Source: Amoebophrya sp. AT5.2 (Eukaryota; Sar; Dinophyceae; Syndiniales; Amoebophryaceae). From it: 16,343 nt of DNA. The DNA is taken from contig RXOD01005031.1 of the NCBI GenBank assembly GCA_005223375.1, positions 1 through 16,343 of the forward strand. Reading direction: 5' to 3'. This document shows positions 8,052 through 16,343 of the stretch, one piece after another. A program made the translations under genes and the position numbers. Position 1 is the stretch's first letter. Every line of letters begins with the position of its first letter. The notes beneath the pieces were generated by a model, which saw only the letters and a list, made by a program, of their open reading frames with translations, did not search any database and was not told the DNA's origin.

Positions 8052-11000
8052 ATGCCCGAATTGATGCAGGTGCCACTAGTGTGTCGAATTCTGCGCAGCG
8101 GAGAGCCCCCGAATGCCGGTGCTAAACTCGCTACGGACCGCAAGGAAATTCTAGACAATGCGGAGAATAACTTCCTGAAAAAAACGCTCCCCGCGGTAAA
8201 TCGCTTCGCACTCGAGAAACTCTGGCGTCCCCTCCACGAGTTCGTATCCGACGTCGAAAGAAAGCCTCAGCAGTGTCAAGAGCTGCTGGACCACCACTAT
8301 GTGGTGTTTTTCAACGGTTTCGGGGCGGAACCGCTACAGGCACAGACGATGGCGAAATACCACCAGAAAATGGAGGAGCAAGCAGCGAAAGCCAAGGAAG
8401 GTGCTCAGGGAGAAGAAAACGTGAATGATGGGGCCGCCAAGGCAGCCGCGTCTGGTGCAAACGCAGCCGGTGCGGAAGCACCAGCGAAAGCGCACGGCGG
8501 CTCAGCTGCGCCAATCTCGGTCGACGGCGTCGCCCCTGGACCAGCTCTGTCGGCAGCGGGGGCAAAGGGCGCAGCGGCTGCGGCAACTTCGGGGAAAGCC
8601 GAACCGACGAGCGGCGCCGCCGCGCCATCAGGAACCACAGGAGTAGATTTGCCCAAAGGTAAAGCTCCCACCTTGAAAAGATCTTCCAAGTCCCTCTTCC
8701 GCAAGATGGACCCGAAGGCCGAGCCCCTGCTTCACCTGTTCGGCGAGACTGAGACTGAGCTGCGCTTCCAAGTTGCGGACATCTTCAACGTGGTGGACCA
8801 AACGCGCGAACACGCGTTCAGGCATGCATATTCCGATCGCATCGTCGACTACGATGTCTGGCAAGGAAAGGATGTAGCTAACATTGCTGAAACAGGGAAG
8901 GCGAAGGGCTCGGCCGCTCACTCGTCTCGCTCTGCGTTGACCCCCCCCTCGGTGCAGCTGCATACGATGGTTCGCCCGACCTGGCGCGACGAAGTCGACG
9001 TGGACGTCAGCTACGCGCCCTACGCGGGGGTGGACAAGCGCAGGCCGAAGCGGTACTTCGACGTGCTCGGCCAGTACGACCACGGCTTCGATATGGTGGA
9101 CCTTCTCGAAGCCCTCCGCCCTGCCAAGTTTTCCGTGCTTCCGCCGACTTACGGATGTAAGGGATGGATGAGGGTTCGCAAGGTCGACACAGTCCTTGCT
9201 GAAGTACAGTCGACGAACGAAGAAGGCGAAGGGAGGACGGACGTCGAACTACACAAGGTAAGCCAGCAATTCTGGCGGTGGGTGCGCACGGATGTAGACA
9301 ATTTTTCATCCAATTCTCTCCGTGCATATCCGGCGCCTACTTCTGCGACGAGCTATCAGAGACGACAGCGAGGAGCACAAGTGCGAGCCTCGAACTCGAC
9401 CTTCCCCGAAGGTGTCGTCGACGTGAAATTTCTCCTGCGGTTTCTCGAGAGGTTTCATCCCGTCTGGTTCCGGGACACGCTGCTGGCGCGACCGGAATAC
9501 AGTATGCTGTTGCGCAGCTGCCGGACGCCGGAGCCGCCGGAAAACCTAGCGGACAGCTTTTCGACCGTAGAAGAAGCACACCAACTAGAAGTAGCCGCGC
9601 AAGTAGGGAACGCAGCAACCGACGACGAAAACGAGGAAGGGGGTGGAGCAACAGCAAGCGGTGCGGACGCGCCGGACGGGGGTAGCGCAGAAGCCGGCTC
9701 GTCTGGCCCCGGGCAGTCTGGTCCGTCGTTGGAGGACGGAGCAGGACCAGGACCAGATGAATCCGGTAATACTGTGCCGCAGGCTCCCCCTGCTAGTTCT
9801 CACCTAGCGGTGGAGGACATTTCGCTATTCGCCACGGACAAGCCCATTGCCACCCTCACTCCTCGCGAGCAAAAAGAACACGTGGAGCAAAACCGCAAGC
9901 TCCGCTCCTTCCTCGACAACTACCGGATTCCGACCAGGTTCGAGCAGGGAAGCGACGCGTTCCACACTTGCCCCGGCGAGAAGCCGGAACTGCCGCCCGC
10001 GCGTATGGCTTTGGACGAGCAGGGGGATGTTCGATTTGACGCTTTGGGCCACTCTGTGCAAGACATTCGCGAGGAGTTGGAGGACGAGGCCGCGGCGATC
10101 GAACTCGGATTGGACGCGAAGGCGGTGGAGCACACGCGGAAGCTGGAAATGAAGGAAATCGATCTGGCGGCGCAGGCCTACCACATCGATGATAAGGAGT
10201 TCTTGAAGTGGTTCTCCGGCGGTTCGCTCACCCTGTCCGGGGAGGAATGCTTGGGTTTCGACGGCTGCGTGGACGAGGATGCGAGAACAACGAGCATCAC
10301 AGGATTGGGCGGCGCAAGTGGGAGCGGACTGAGCGACGTCGCATACTCGCGGCTGTGGTCGATGCAGTATCAAGGTTTGAAACTGGGAAGCGACGAACGC
10401 GAAAAACGGCTAAAGGATCTCGGTCGAGAAGGCTTGGCGTACGGAGAAGAGAAGCTGAACGAGTTGCCGAAGCGCAGCTACTTGTGGAAACTGGAAAAGC
10501 AGGAAGAAGGACAAACCGTTGCTCCGCCACCTTGTCTGGCGCTCACCTTTCCGGCAAAACACAACAAGCCGAGTAAAAGGGTGTGTCTCCTGCCTCACTC
10601 GACACTGACGTCATCCGGCGAGGGTTTGAGACCACCGCCTGCCTGGACGACTTACCGCGACCGGCTGCAGCACATCATAGCCGCAAGCGCAACAGCACCC
10701 GACCGCAAGGCCGCGGAAAAGGTGGAGGACGACCCAATACCTGACGAACAGACACCTCTTCCCAACTTGGATGTATTTTTGTCACCGGTGACTTTCCTCG
10801 GCAGCCGCGAGGCGCAGAAGAACCTCGCCGACGTGCGCACGTTTCTCTACCGCGCGCACCAGGTCGCGAAGGGCCGCCGTGTTGTGTCCGAGAAAATTCT
10901 GCTGATCTTGTTTGAGAACCCGCGCAGTGACTGGTCGGGGCTTCTGTTTGAGCTGAAGACAGAATTGTTGCGCGACGCCTTCTCTTTCGAGGAAATCGAG

Positions 11001-14000
11001 CGACCCGGGGCCGCCATCGACGAGGAGGGGCAGCACGCCGTTTCTCTGCCGGAGCTATTGGGTTCGAGGCATGTGGAAGCCCTCGCACCGAGTGAGAAAG
11101 CCAGGCTCCTTTCCCAGTTTGCCACCATGGGGCTATTTGCGCCGGGGCTAAACGCCGAAGACTCTGGCGCGCAGGACGAGATCGTGAGTGTTGGGCTGCG
11201 CGAACGTGTGAACGACGAGGCTGAGCAGCTCAGTTACACTCCCTTCGGCCGGCTCTTCTGCGCGCCGCGGTACGACTTACGTCGCCTCGCGCTGCAGGAG
11301 AAACTGGTCCCGCTCACCCAACTCGAGGTGCCGTCCCCGGATCATAAGCGAGACGAGGATGGCAACGTAACGTCGTGGGATTATTTGCCCGACGCCGCTG
11401 CTGTCGCGCGATTCGACCGGAGTCCGCTAGCGATTCTGCCGACGCCGGACGGCGATTGCACAACCGAGCTCTACTCGAAGCTGCACTCGGTGTGGCGCAG
11501 ACAAATCTCCTCGGCGAAGTACCAGGACCGCGTGCGGTTGAAGCAGCAAACGAAGCTAAAACTGCTTGTCAGCAGAAAGCGCGCCGACTACGAGACCGCA
11601 GTCTCAAGAGAGATTCGGGAAAGAAGCACTGGACAGGCGCAGCCGGGCGTGGTGGACCCGTACCGCTCGATAGTTATGTATGAGACGCGGGTCATTCATC
11701 GGTTCGCGCTGTTCTTCAATGGGTTCGCCGTGCCGGAGCTGAAGCACAAGGCGGTGTACGCGTCTAGCAATCCGCTCCACGAGGAAGCAGCGCGCTCGCG
11801 GCGGATGCAGCGCTGCAGTTTCGAAGTGATGCGACGCGCGGCCCAAGCTTCCGAGATCGCCTCACAGTTGTCCGCGTTCCGGCACGAGCTGGAGATGTTT
11901 ACGGAAAGGGTTCTGGATGGCCCTTTGAATGGAGGAACCATCGCGAACGAAAGAGCATTTGCCTTCCGCAACGAGCGGTCGGAAGAGTCGATTCGCGACG
12001 GCCCGACCTGCGAAGTGCTAGAGACGCCGACTCCGTTGCAAGTAGCAGCTGCGGAAAATAGCGGAAACGGGCACGGCACCGCTACGCCGGTGCCGATGGT
12101 GATTCGCGAGCAGTACGTGATGAAGGGATTGGACGACACTTTGTTCGTCAGCCATGGGGTTCTGACGCTGCTTCGCATGGTGATCCAGACTGCGGCCGGT
12201 GCTGTGAAGGCTTCCGACGAAGCGCCCATGGTGGTGCGGGAGAAAATGACGGTGATCCGCGGAAAGCTCGCAACCCTGCAATCCATGATTGAGCGCGACA
12301 TCCGGAAGCTGGATGAGGAGAAATTGGAGTCGCCGAATACCATGCCGAAGGTGAGCACATCAAATGAAGGTGGAGAAAAGCAAGCTACCCTCGCTGATAA
12401 AGAGGCCGCAAGAGCCGCGAGCGCGGAGGCAGTGTCCGCGTGGCATTTCGGCGAGCAACGGAAGGAGCGCGAGCGCAACGGGCGGATTCTGGGACCTTTG
12501 GCGTTTCTCCGGCTCTTGACACAGAAACTGTCCGAACTGCTCGGCAGTGATGTCGAGTCGGACGCAGTGAAGCAGGCACGGCACTTAGGAATTTTAAAAC
12601 GCAACAGACAGCAGTTCTCTTCTTTCAACGCGCGCGCGACTCTGTTCCTGGAGGTGGTTGAAGCCGTTGCCGACGTGCTGGATTACTCCACGAGGGACGA
12701 CGAGGACGAGGAGGTCAAAGTCTACGGCGACTTGGCGCTGCAGAAAAAAGTGTTAGAACCTGCCTCACTTTTTATGTGGATTTTAGCTCTGAAGCAGGTT
12801 CACTTTGAAAAGGCTTTATCGAAGAACGGGGCGCCGCCGTTTAAGTTTGGAGGGAAGCAGGGAACGATTGCGGATTTTACGAACGCGATGGTGACGGTGC
12901 AAAAGCTGCAGCAACCCGGTAACCACATCAAGCATAGGTTTAACTTGCTGATGACCGAGAAATTGCTGCCGAAAATGTTGGAAGTCACCAAAGAGGTTGA
13001 AGAAGGGGCGGAGAATGACGCCGGGGCGGAGGCTCAAGACGAAGCCAAAGACGGCGTGGAAACGCAAACAGGGTCTGCCAAAGCTCAGGGAACGGCAAAC
13101 CCGAATGCAGCAGAAAAAGACTACAAATCGCGCGTTTACTACCGCGAGTCGCTGTACGAGCAGCTGTGGGAGATCGTCCGTCGATTTTCCACTGGGGAAT
13201 ACATTCTAAACGAGAACGCCTTAGCTTTGATCGACCCTGACGATGAAGACGAAGCTGATATGTCGGGAGAGGAAAAGCTGGTGGAGAAGGTCACATCAAA
13301 AGCGCCGAAAAAGAAAATCCGCACCCCGATCCAGCTGCAGGATCATCTCCGAACTGCCCGCACTAAGCTAGAGCACGACTTCAGCATCTTCCGGCCAAGC
13401 AAACCGAAACTGGCCAAGGACCGCTCCCGTTGGGAGCGTGACTGCTACGCGATCAGCCTCGGCGGCGACGGAGTCGCGTACGATGAGGAACGACTCGAGG
13501 AACTAGAAAGAGAGTTCCGCGTGCGCGCCGCAAACGCAGGTGGGATGTTAACCGGGCTGCTGGTCGACGGGAAGTATTCCGCCGCAACTTTCGGGAAGGA
13601 GTACATCCACGAAAGTAGTACATTGGAAGAGGCGCCGAAGGCCGTACACGTAAGCCTCCCAATGACGGGCGCAGGCTCCATCCTCGAGAAAGTCTTTGCG
13701 GGGATAAACGAAAGAGCGGAGCAGGCGTTCCACAACGCTGGAGATAAGGTTCGCAAAGAATTGGAGAAAATCGCGCGCGAGGAAGCGGAGGATATCATAC
13801 CCGACGACGCAGCGGCAGTCACGGGGCCTAAGCCTAAGGCGAAGCCCGAAGTGGCCGGCGGCGGGCAGTTGTCGGGTGTGCAGTACACAAGGGAGGTGTG
13901 GTACAAATTTGCATTAAAGGAAGCGCACGAGAAGCAGAAGAAGAGCCTGGAGCATGCGGCGGATAAGTTGGAGCGAGTGAACAGTGCGAATGGTATAAAT

Positions 14001-16343
14001 TTGGACGCAGCGGCCAATGCTTCCGTCCGCGCAGAAAAAGCTTATGGAGGGATAATTTCTGGCGCCATGCCCGGGGGGTCGAGAGCAAAGGTCGGCTCTG
14101 CTGGCAAGGCACTTGCTGTCGAAAAGGCGTTAACCGACCGTGAGCTCGCCGAAATACAGCACAAATTGCGTCGGCAGCAGGAAACGACTTTCGCGGCGTG
14201 GGTGGCGAAATCCGAGCAGCAGGAAATTGCGCTTCTGAAAGGCGTCTTGAGGAAGTACTGTTCCGCGCATAAGATCGAATCTGGGGATAAAGCGCGGAAG
14301 GAGCTCGTCCGCCGTATCGGGGACACGAACGTGTGGAACGACTCGCGGCTGGAATTTGAGTTACGGCAGGAAAGAGCGCAGAAGGACGCGGAGGTGGCGT
14401 ATAAATCCGCGACTGCGAAGAAATCTTCGCTGGACGAGACACCGATGCTATCCTCATTCAAGAAAGACGTTTTTCAGGATCGGCTGCGTGAAACTCTGCG
14501 GAGCATCCACGTCGCATTTTACGAGCCAGCGAGCCTGGATTTCGCGGGCAGTGAAGCGGCGGACCAGCACAGCTCGGATGCTATGCATAAGACTAAGAGG
14601 GCGCCCGGATTGAAAAGAGCTGGAAACAGCAAGGGCTTCAGGGAGGACAGTGCCAAGAGCGGCGAAGATGATTCAAGAAATATTAAGATGGCGGAAAATT
14701 ATTCGCAAAAGCAAAAAGAGACCGAACACGTTGCGGAGACCGACAACGACAAGCGCCGCGTGAAACTATTCGGGAACAGCAAAGCTCTGGAACGTCTCGG
14801 CTCCGCGAACCAGAAGCCGGTCAGTGAATGGCAGAAGGACGAGATTGTTGCCTGGATCAAGGCTTTCGGCCAATTCTTTGTCGAGCGCGACCCGGCGAAG
14901 ATCTATGATTGGCGCAAGCCCCACTTCCACACTTTAATCGCCGTGATGCAGCGGGGCTTGTACCTGTCCCGCGGAAAGATGTTTGCGCGCGACGTGCAGG
15001 TGGTCGCCGTGATCATGTTTCTGGACGCGTTTGGGCGAAGCAAGGGCGACCCGGACGCGGACAGCAGCCTGTACGACCGCGAGGCGGAGAACGGCTTCGC
15101 GGAATACAACGCCGCCGACCAGCAGGAGATGGTCACGAAGAACCTCGTCAGGATGCTGAAGGCGGAATCGCTGCCCCGCCCGCCGCCGAAGAAGGCCGGC
15201 AAGTCCACTTTCCCGGCCGGGCAGCCCGATCCGTACTGCCTCACCTGCCCGCTGAGCAACATCGGCGCCGGGAACAAACCGAACGGGGCGCCCGCGTCTG
15301 GCACCAACCGCGGCCGGCTCGGCCAGGTGGAGACTGGCGAGGGGAAGTCCCACGTGGTGGCGCTGCTGTGCGTGGCACTGACCGCGTCGATGAAGTACGG
15401 CGTGGACATGATGACGTCGAACCGCGTGCTCGCGGAGGAGCAGTGGGAGGAGTGGGACCCCTTCTACAAGATCTTCGACATCAACGCGGACAGCAACGCA
15501 AGGGACCTGTACGAGAAGTCGCCGGTGGCGCGCCACCACATGTACAACCGCGCGCAGGTCGTGTACGGCGAGATCGGTGCGTACGAGCGCGACTTCCTCC
15601 TCTCCGAGTACGACAAGCAGAAGATCCGCGACAAACTGGTGCCCGCGAACGAGAAAATGTCCGTCGAGCAGGTGGTGGTGATCGACGAGGTCGACTCGCT
15701 GACGATCGACAACGCGGACAAATCGCTCTACATCTCGCACGAGGTTGATGATTTAGAATACTGCGCGCCGGTGGTGGTGCGGATCTGGGAGGTGGCGAAC
15801 GAGCTGCCCTACGACGAGGACCTGATGGGCATGAAGCCGTGGGAGGACGAAACCGTCATCCAGCAGGTGACGGACCAAATCCTGAACGAGATCCGCATCA
15901 ACCGCTTCGAGATGCCGCTGGGCAACCCGCTGCTGCGGCAAATGATGCTGAACCCGCTGCAGATCAAGGTGCTGGTCGAGAATGCGTTTTTCGCACTGTC
16001 GCTGAACGAGTCCGACGACTACCTGTTCCCGTCCGGCGCGGGGGCGCAGTGGAACCAGCTGATGGCGCCGACGTCGGAGGACCTAAGCAAGGAGCTGGGC
16101 CGCGCGAAGAGCTCCATGGCGGGCAAGTCGTGGGCCAAGGTCTCGTCCACGTTCAAGGAGAGAATGCGCACGCCGGTTGCGATGACCGTGAACCCGAGCG
16201 ACCCGCTGAAAAAGGACGCGAAGCCGGAGCGGAAGGGGGGCAAGTTCGACGACAAGGTGCTGCCGATGGAGAAGGACACGGGGCAGGAGAACCCGTCCAC
16301 CCGCTGGAGCAACGGGCTGCACCAGTTTCTGCAGCTGAAGCAC
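8052..16343 (+). CDS. Gene B: giant protein with a SecA-like DEAD motor (3' end outside window)
   Basis: The frame from ATG 8052 stays open for 2,764 codons to the right edge with no stop, so the gene is partial. The start is chosen because it is the first ATG after in-frame TAG 7968-7970 and has A at -3 (AAAACAATG). There is no signal peptide. Low-complexity linkers lie at residues about 110-200 (Ala/Gly/Pro), 500-590 (acidic, Gly/Ser/Pro), 1644-1693 (Ala/Glu) and 1913-1943 (Lys/Pro/Gly). A charged, probably helical region precedes the motor. The last ~500 residues match the N-terminal motor lobe of SecA-type translocase ATPases: RDVQ (2313-2316), TGEGKS (2428-2433), TSN (2455-2457), DEVD (2545-2548), then W-SNGLHQFLQLKH at the edge. 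SecA motors hydrolyse ATP to move polypeptide; in eukaryotic SecA-like giants the substrate is unknown to me. The N-terminal ~2,250 residues are unrecognised. FFNGF occurs twice (86-90 and 1221-1225). Confidence 0.93.
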   Translation, partial: MPELMQVPLVCRILRSGEPPNAGAKLATDRKEILDNAENNFLKKTLPAVNRFALEKLWRPLHEFVSDVERKPQQCQELLDHHYVVFFNGFGAEPLQAQTMAKYHQKMEEQAAKAKEGAQGEENVNDGAAKAAASGANAAGAEAPAKAHGGSAAPISVDGVAPGPALSAAGAKGAAAAATSGKAEPTSGAAAPSGTTGVDLPKGKAPTLKRSSKSLFRKMDPKAEPLLHLFGETETELRFQVADIFNVVDQTREHAFRHAYSDRIVDYDVWQGKDVANIAETGKAKGSAAHSSRSALTPPSVQLHTMVRPTWRDEVDVDVSYAPYAGVDKRRPKRYFDVLGQYDHGFDMVDLLEALRPAKFSVLPPTYGCKGWMRVRKVDTVLAEVQSTNEEGEGRTDVELHKVSQQFWRWVRTDVDNFSSNSLRAYPAPTSATSYQRRQRGAQVRASNSTFPEGVVDVKFLLRFLERFHPVWFRDTLLARPEYSMLLRSCRTPEPPENLADSFSTVEEAHQLEVAAQVGNAATDDENEEGGGATASGADAPDGGSAEAGSSGPGQSGPSLEDGAGPGPDESGNTVPQAPPASSHLAVEDISLFATDKPIATLTPREQKEHVEQNRKLRSFLDNYRIPTRFEQGSDAFHTCPGEKPELPPARMALDEQGDVRFDALGHSVQDIREELEDEAAAIELGLDAKAVEHTRKLEMKEIDLAAQAYHIDDKEFLKWFSGGSLTLSGEECLGFDGCVDEDARTTSITGLGGASGSGLSDVAYSRLWSMQYQGLKLGSDEREKRLKDLGREGLAYGEEKLNELPKRSYLWKLEKQEEGQTVAPPPCLALTFPAKHNKPSKRVCLLPHSTLTSSGEGLRPPPAWTTYRDRLQHIIAASATAPDRKAAEKVEDDPIPDEQTPLPNLDVFLSPVTFLGSREAQKNLADVRTFLYRAHQVAKGRRVVSEKILLILFENPRSDWSGLLFELKTELLRDAFSFEEIERPGAAIDEEGQHAVSLPELLGSRHVEALAPSEKARLLSQFATMGLFAPGLNAEDSGAQDEIVSVGLRERVNDEAEQLSYTPFGRLFCAPRYDLRRLALQEKLVPLTQLEVPSPDHKRDEDGNVTSWDYLPDAAAVARFDRSPLAILPTPDGDCTTELYSKLHSVWRRQISSAKYQDRVRLKQQTKLKLLVSRKRADYETAVSREIRERSTGQAQPGVVDPYRSIVMYETRVIHRFALFFNGFAVPELKHKAVYASSNPLHEEAARSRRMQRCSFEVMRRAAQASEIASQLSAFRHELEMFTERVLDGPLNGGTIANERAFAFRNERSEESIRDGPTCEVLETPTPLQVAAAENSGNGHGTATPVPMVIREQYVMKGLDDTLFVSHGVLTLLRMVIQTAAGAVKASDEAPMVVREKMTVIRGKLATLQSMIERDIRKLDEEKLESPNTMPKVSTSNEGGEKQATLADKEAARAASAEAVSAWHFGEQRKERERNGRILGPLAFLRLLTQKLSELLGSDVESDAVKQARHLGILKRNRQQFSSFNARATLFLEVVEAVADVLDYSTRDDEDEEVKVYGDLALQKKVLEPASLFMWILALKQVHFEKALSKNGAPPFKFGGKQGTIADFTNAMVTVQKLQQPGNHIKHRFNLLMTEKLLPKMLEVTKEVEEGAENDAGAEAQDEAKDGVETQTGSAKAQGTANPNAAEKDYKSRVYYRESLYEQLWEIVRRFSTGEYILNENALALIDPDDEDEADMSGEEKLVEKVTSKAPKKKIRTPIQLQDHLRTARTKLEHDFSIFRPSKPKLAKDRSRWERDCYAISLGGDGVAYDEERLEELEREFRVRAANAGGMLTGLLVDGKYSAATFGKEYIHESSTLEEAPKAVHVSLPMTGAGSILEKVFAGINERAEQAFHNAGDKVRKELEKIAREEAEDIIPDDAAAVTGPKPKAKPEVAGGGQLSGVQYTREVWYKFALKEAHEKQKKSLEHAADKLERVNSANGINLDAAANASVRAEKAYGGIISGAMPGGSRAKVGSAGKALAVEKALTDRELAEIQHKLRRQQETTFAAWVAKSEQQEIALLKGVLRKYCSAHKIESGDKARKELVRRIGDTNVWNDSRLEFELRQERAQKDAEVAYKSATAKKSSLDETPMLSSFKKDVFQDRLRETLRSIHVAFYEPASLDFAGSEAADQHSSDAMHKTKRAPGLKRAGNSKGFREDSAKSGEDDSRNIKMAENYSQKQKETEHVAETDNDKRRVKLFGNSKALERLGSANQKPVSEWQKDEIVAWIKAFGQFFVERDPAKIYDWRKPHFHTLIAVMQRGLYLSRGKMFARDVQVVAVIMFLDAFGRSKGDPDADSSLYDREAENGFAEYNAADQQEMVTKNLVRMLKAESLPRPPPKKAGKSTFPAGQPDPYCLTCPLSNIGAGNKPNGAPASGTNRGRLGQVETGEGKSHVVALLCVALTASMKYGVDMMTSNRVLAEEQWEEWDPFYKIFDINADSNARDLYEKSPVARHHMYNRAQVVYGEIGAYERDFLLSEYDKQKIRDKLVPANEKMSVEQVVVIDEVDSLTIDNADKSLYISHEVDDLEYCAPVVVRIWEVANELPYDEDLMGMKPWEDETVIQQVTDQILNEIRINRFEMPLGNPLLRQMMLNPLQIKVLVENAFFALSLNESDDYLFPSGAGAQWNQLMAPTSEDLSKELGRAKSSMAGKSWAKVSSTFKERMRTPVAMTVNPSDPLKKDAKPERKGGKFDDKVLPMEKDTGQENPSTRWSNGLHQFLQLKH
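8940..8948 (+). repeat. C8 homopolymer within gene B
   Basis: Eight consecutive C (8941-8948) encode Thr-Pro-Pro in a low-complexity linker. The frame is protein-like on both sides, so the length shown is the coding one. It is the most indel-prone spot noticed in the gene, for replication or sequencing. Confidence 0.6.
9258..9359 (+). other. Candidate stop-free, in-frame 102-nt intron inside gene B
   Basis: CAAG|GTAAGC at 9257/9258 and a pyrimidine-containing tract ending CTATCAG|AGAC at 9359 form a plausible GT...AG pair. The interval is 102 nt, a multiple of three, phase 0 at both ends, and close in size to the 103-nt intron of gene A. It has no in-frame stop, so it can equally be translated. 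About half of its 34 codons end in A/T, which is only slightly unlike its flanks. Confidence 0.3.
14820..16343 (+). other. SecA-like DEAD motor domain, N-terminal lobe (truncated by window edge)
   Basis: Residues about 2257 to 2764 of gene B. Order of motifs: a helical lead-in with HFHTLIAVMQRGLYLSRGKM; RDVQVVAVIMFLD, equivalent to the SecA DVQ motif; a long insertion; GRLGQVETGEGKS (Walker A); VDMMTSNRVLAEEQWEEWDP; FYKIFDINADSN; VVYGEIGAYERDFL; VVVIDEVDSLTIDNADKS (Walker B with DEVD, followed by the ID-A-S block); YISHEVDD; and finally GLHQFLQLKH. The catalytic residues visible are intact: K2432 and S2433 of the P-loop and D2545/E2546 of Walker B. The GLHQFLQLKH block resembles what I recall from protist SecA-like proteins more than plastid or bacterial SecA. 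The second RecA-like lobe and any C-terminal zinc site would lie beyond the window. Confidence 0.9.
15036..15308 (+). other. About 91-residue insertion inside the SecA-like motor core
   Basis: Between RDVQVVAVIMFLD and GRLGQVETGEGKS a bacterial SecA has only about 20 residues. Here residues about 2329-2419 are inserted. The insert has an acidic/helical first half and a Pro/Lys/Gly-rich second half (PRPPPKKAGKS) with a CLTC pair (C2396, C2399). Its codons are as G/C-ending as the surrounding motor and it lacks clear splice signals, so I read it as translated sequence rather than a retained intron. Confidence 0.65.

Noticed and set aside
12351..12428. GTGAGC donor-like site in gene B
   Set aside because: No good acceptor in the right phase; the segment reads as ordinary Ala/Glu linker.
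11696..12628. 310-codon open frame on the - strand
   Set aside because: It lies fully antisense to gene B, has Ser/Arg/Cys-rich composition with no motif, and is an expected shadow of GC-rich coding sequence.
14903..15748. Long open frames on both strands (268-279 codons) over the motor region
   Set aside because: The true frame here carries ordered SecA motifs. The others are Arg/Gly/Pro/Val-rich shadows caused by the very high G/C at third positions.
1..16343. Bacterial origin suggested by a SecA motor and long uninterrupted frames
   Set aside because: There are no Shine-Dalgarno sites ahead of the long frames, splice signals restore the left-end frame, and the motor's GLHQFLQLKH block and giant size fit protist SecA-like proteins better. 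A bacterial giant gene is not fully excluded.
1..16343. CRISPR arrays, insertion sequences, transposon ends
   Set aside because: No regularly spaced repeats, transposase motifs or terminal inverted repeats were seen.

Overview
The window looks like nuclear DNA of a microbial eukaryote, GC-rich and intron-poor. All recognisable coding sequence is on the + strand. Evidence for a eukaryote: canonical GT...AG intron signals restore a reading frame near the left edge, there are no bacterial ribosome-binding sites ahead of the long frames, the second gene has an A-rich start context, and two giant reading frames carry long low-complexity linkers. The one recognisable domain is a SecA-like DEAD motor of a type I recall from protists, especially alveolates. 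I cannot name the organism; alveolate is a weak guess.

Layout. (1) Positions 2-7586 hold the 3' part of a giant gene (gene A) that enters from the left. It has an open first exon (about 2-355), an AT-richer intron block (about 356-653) that may contain a 27-nt micro-exon (524-550), and a single main exon 654-7586 coding about 2,310 residues. I recognise no domain in it. (2) Positions 7587-8051 are a spacer with several inverted repeats and a poly(A)-like signal overlapping the gene A stop. (3) From ATG 8052 a second giant frame (gene B) stays open for exactly 2,764 codons to the right edge, with no stop. Its first ~2,250 residues are unrecognised. Its last ~500 carry the N-terminal half of a SecA-like motor: RDVQ, Walker A TGEGKS, TSN, Walker B DEVD and the start of a GLHQ block. 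The window ends inside that motor, so the second helicase lobe lies to the right.

How they may work together is inference only. Two head-to-tail giant proteins, one with a translocation-type ATPase, could be neighbouring genes or parts of one larger gene: a phase-0 splice from 7544 to 7971 would join them in frame. The most interesting signals are the SecA-type motor placed more than 2,300 residues into a giant eukaryotic protein, a ~91-residue insertion splitting its nucleotide-binding core, and a marked rise in GC at third codon positions that begins where the motor begins.
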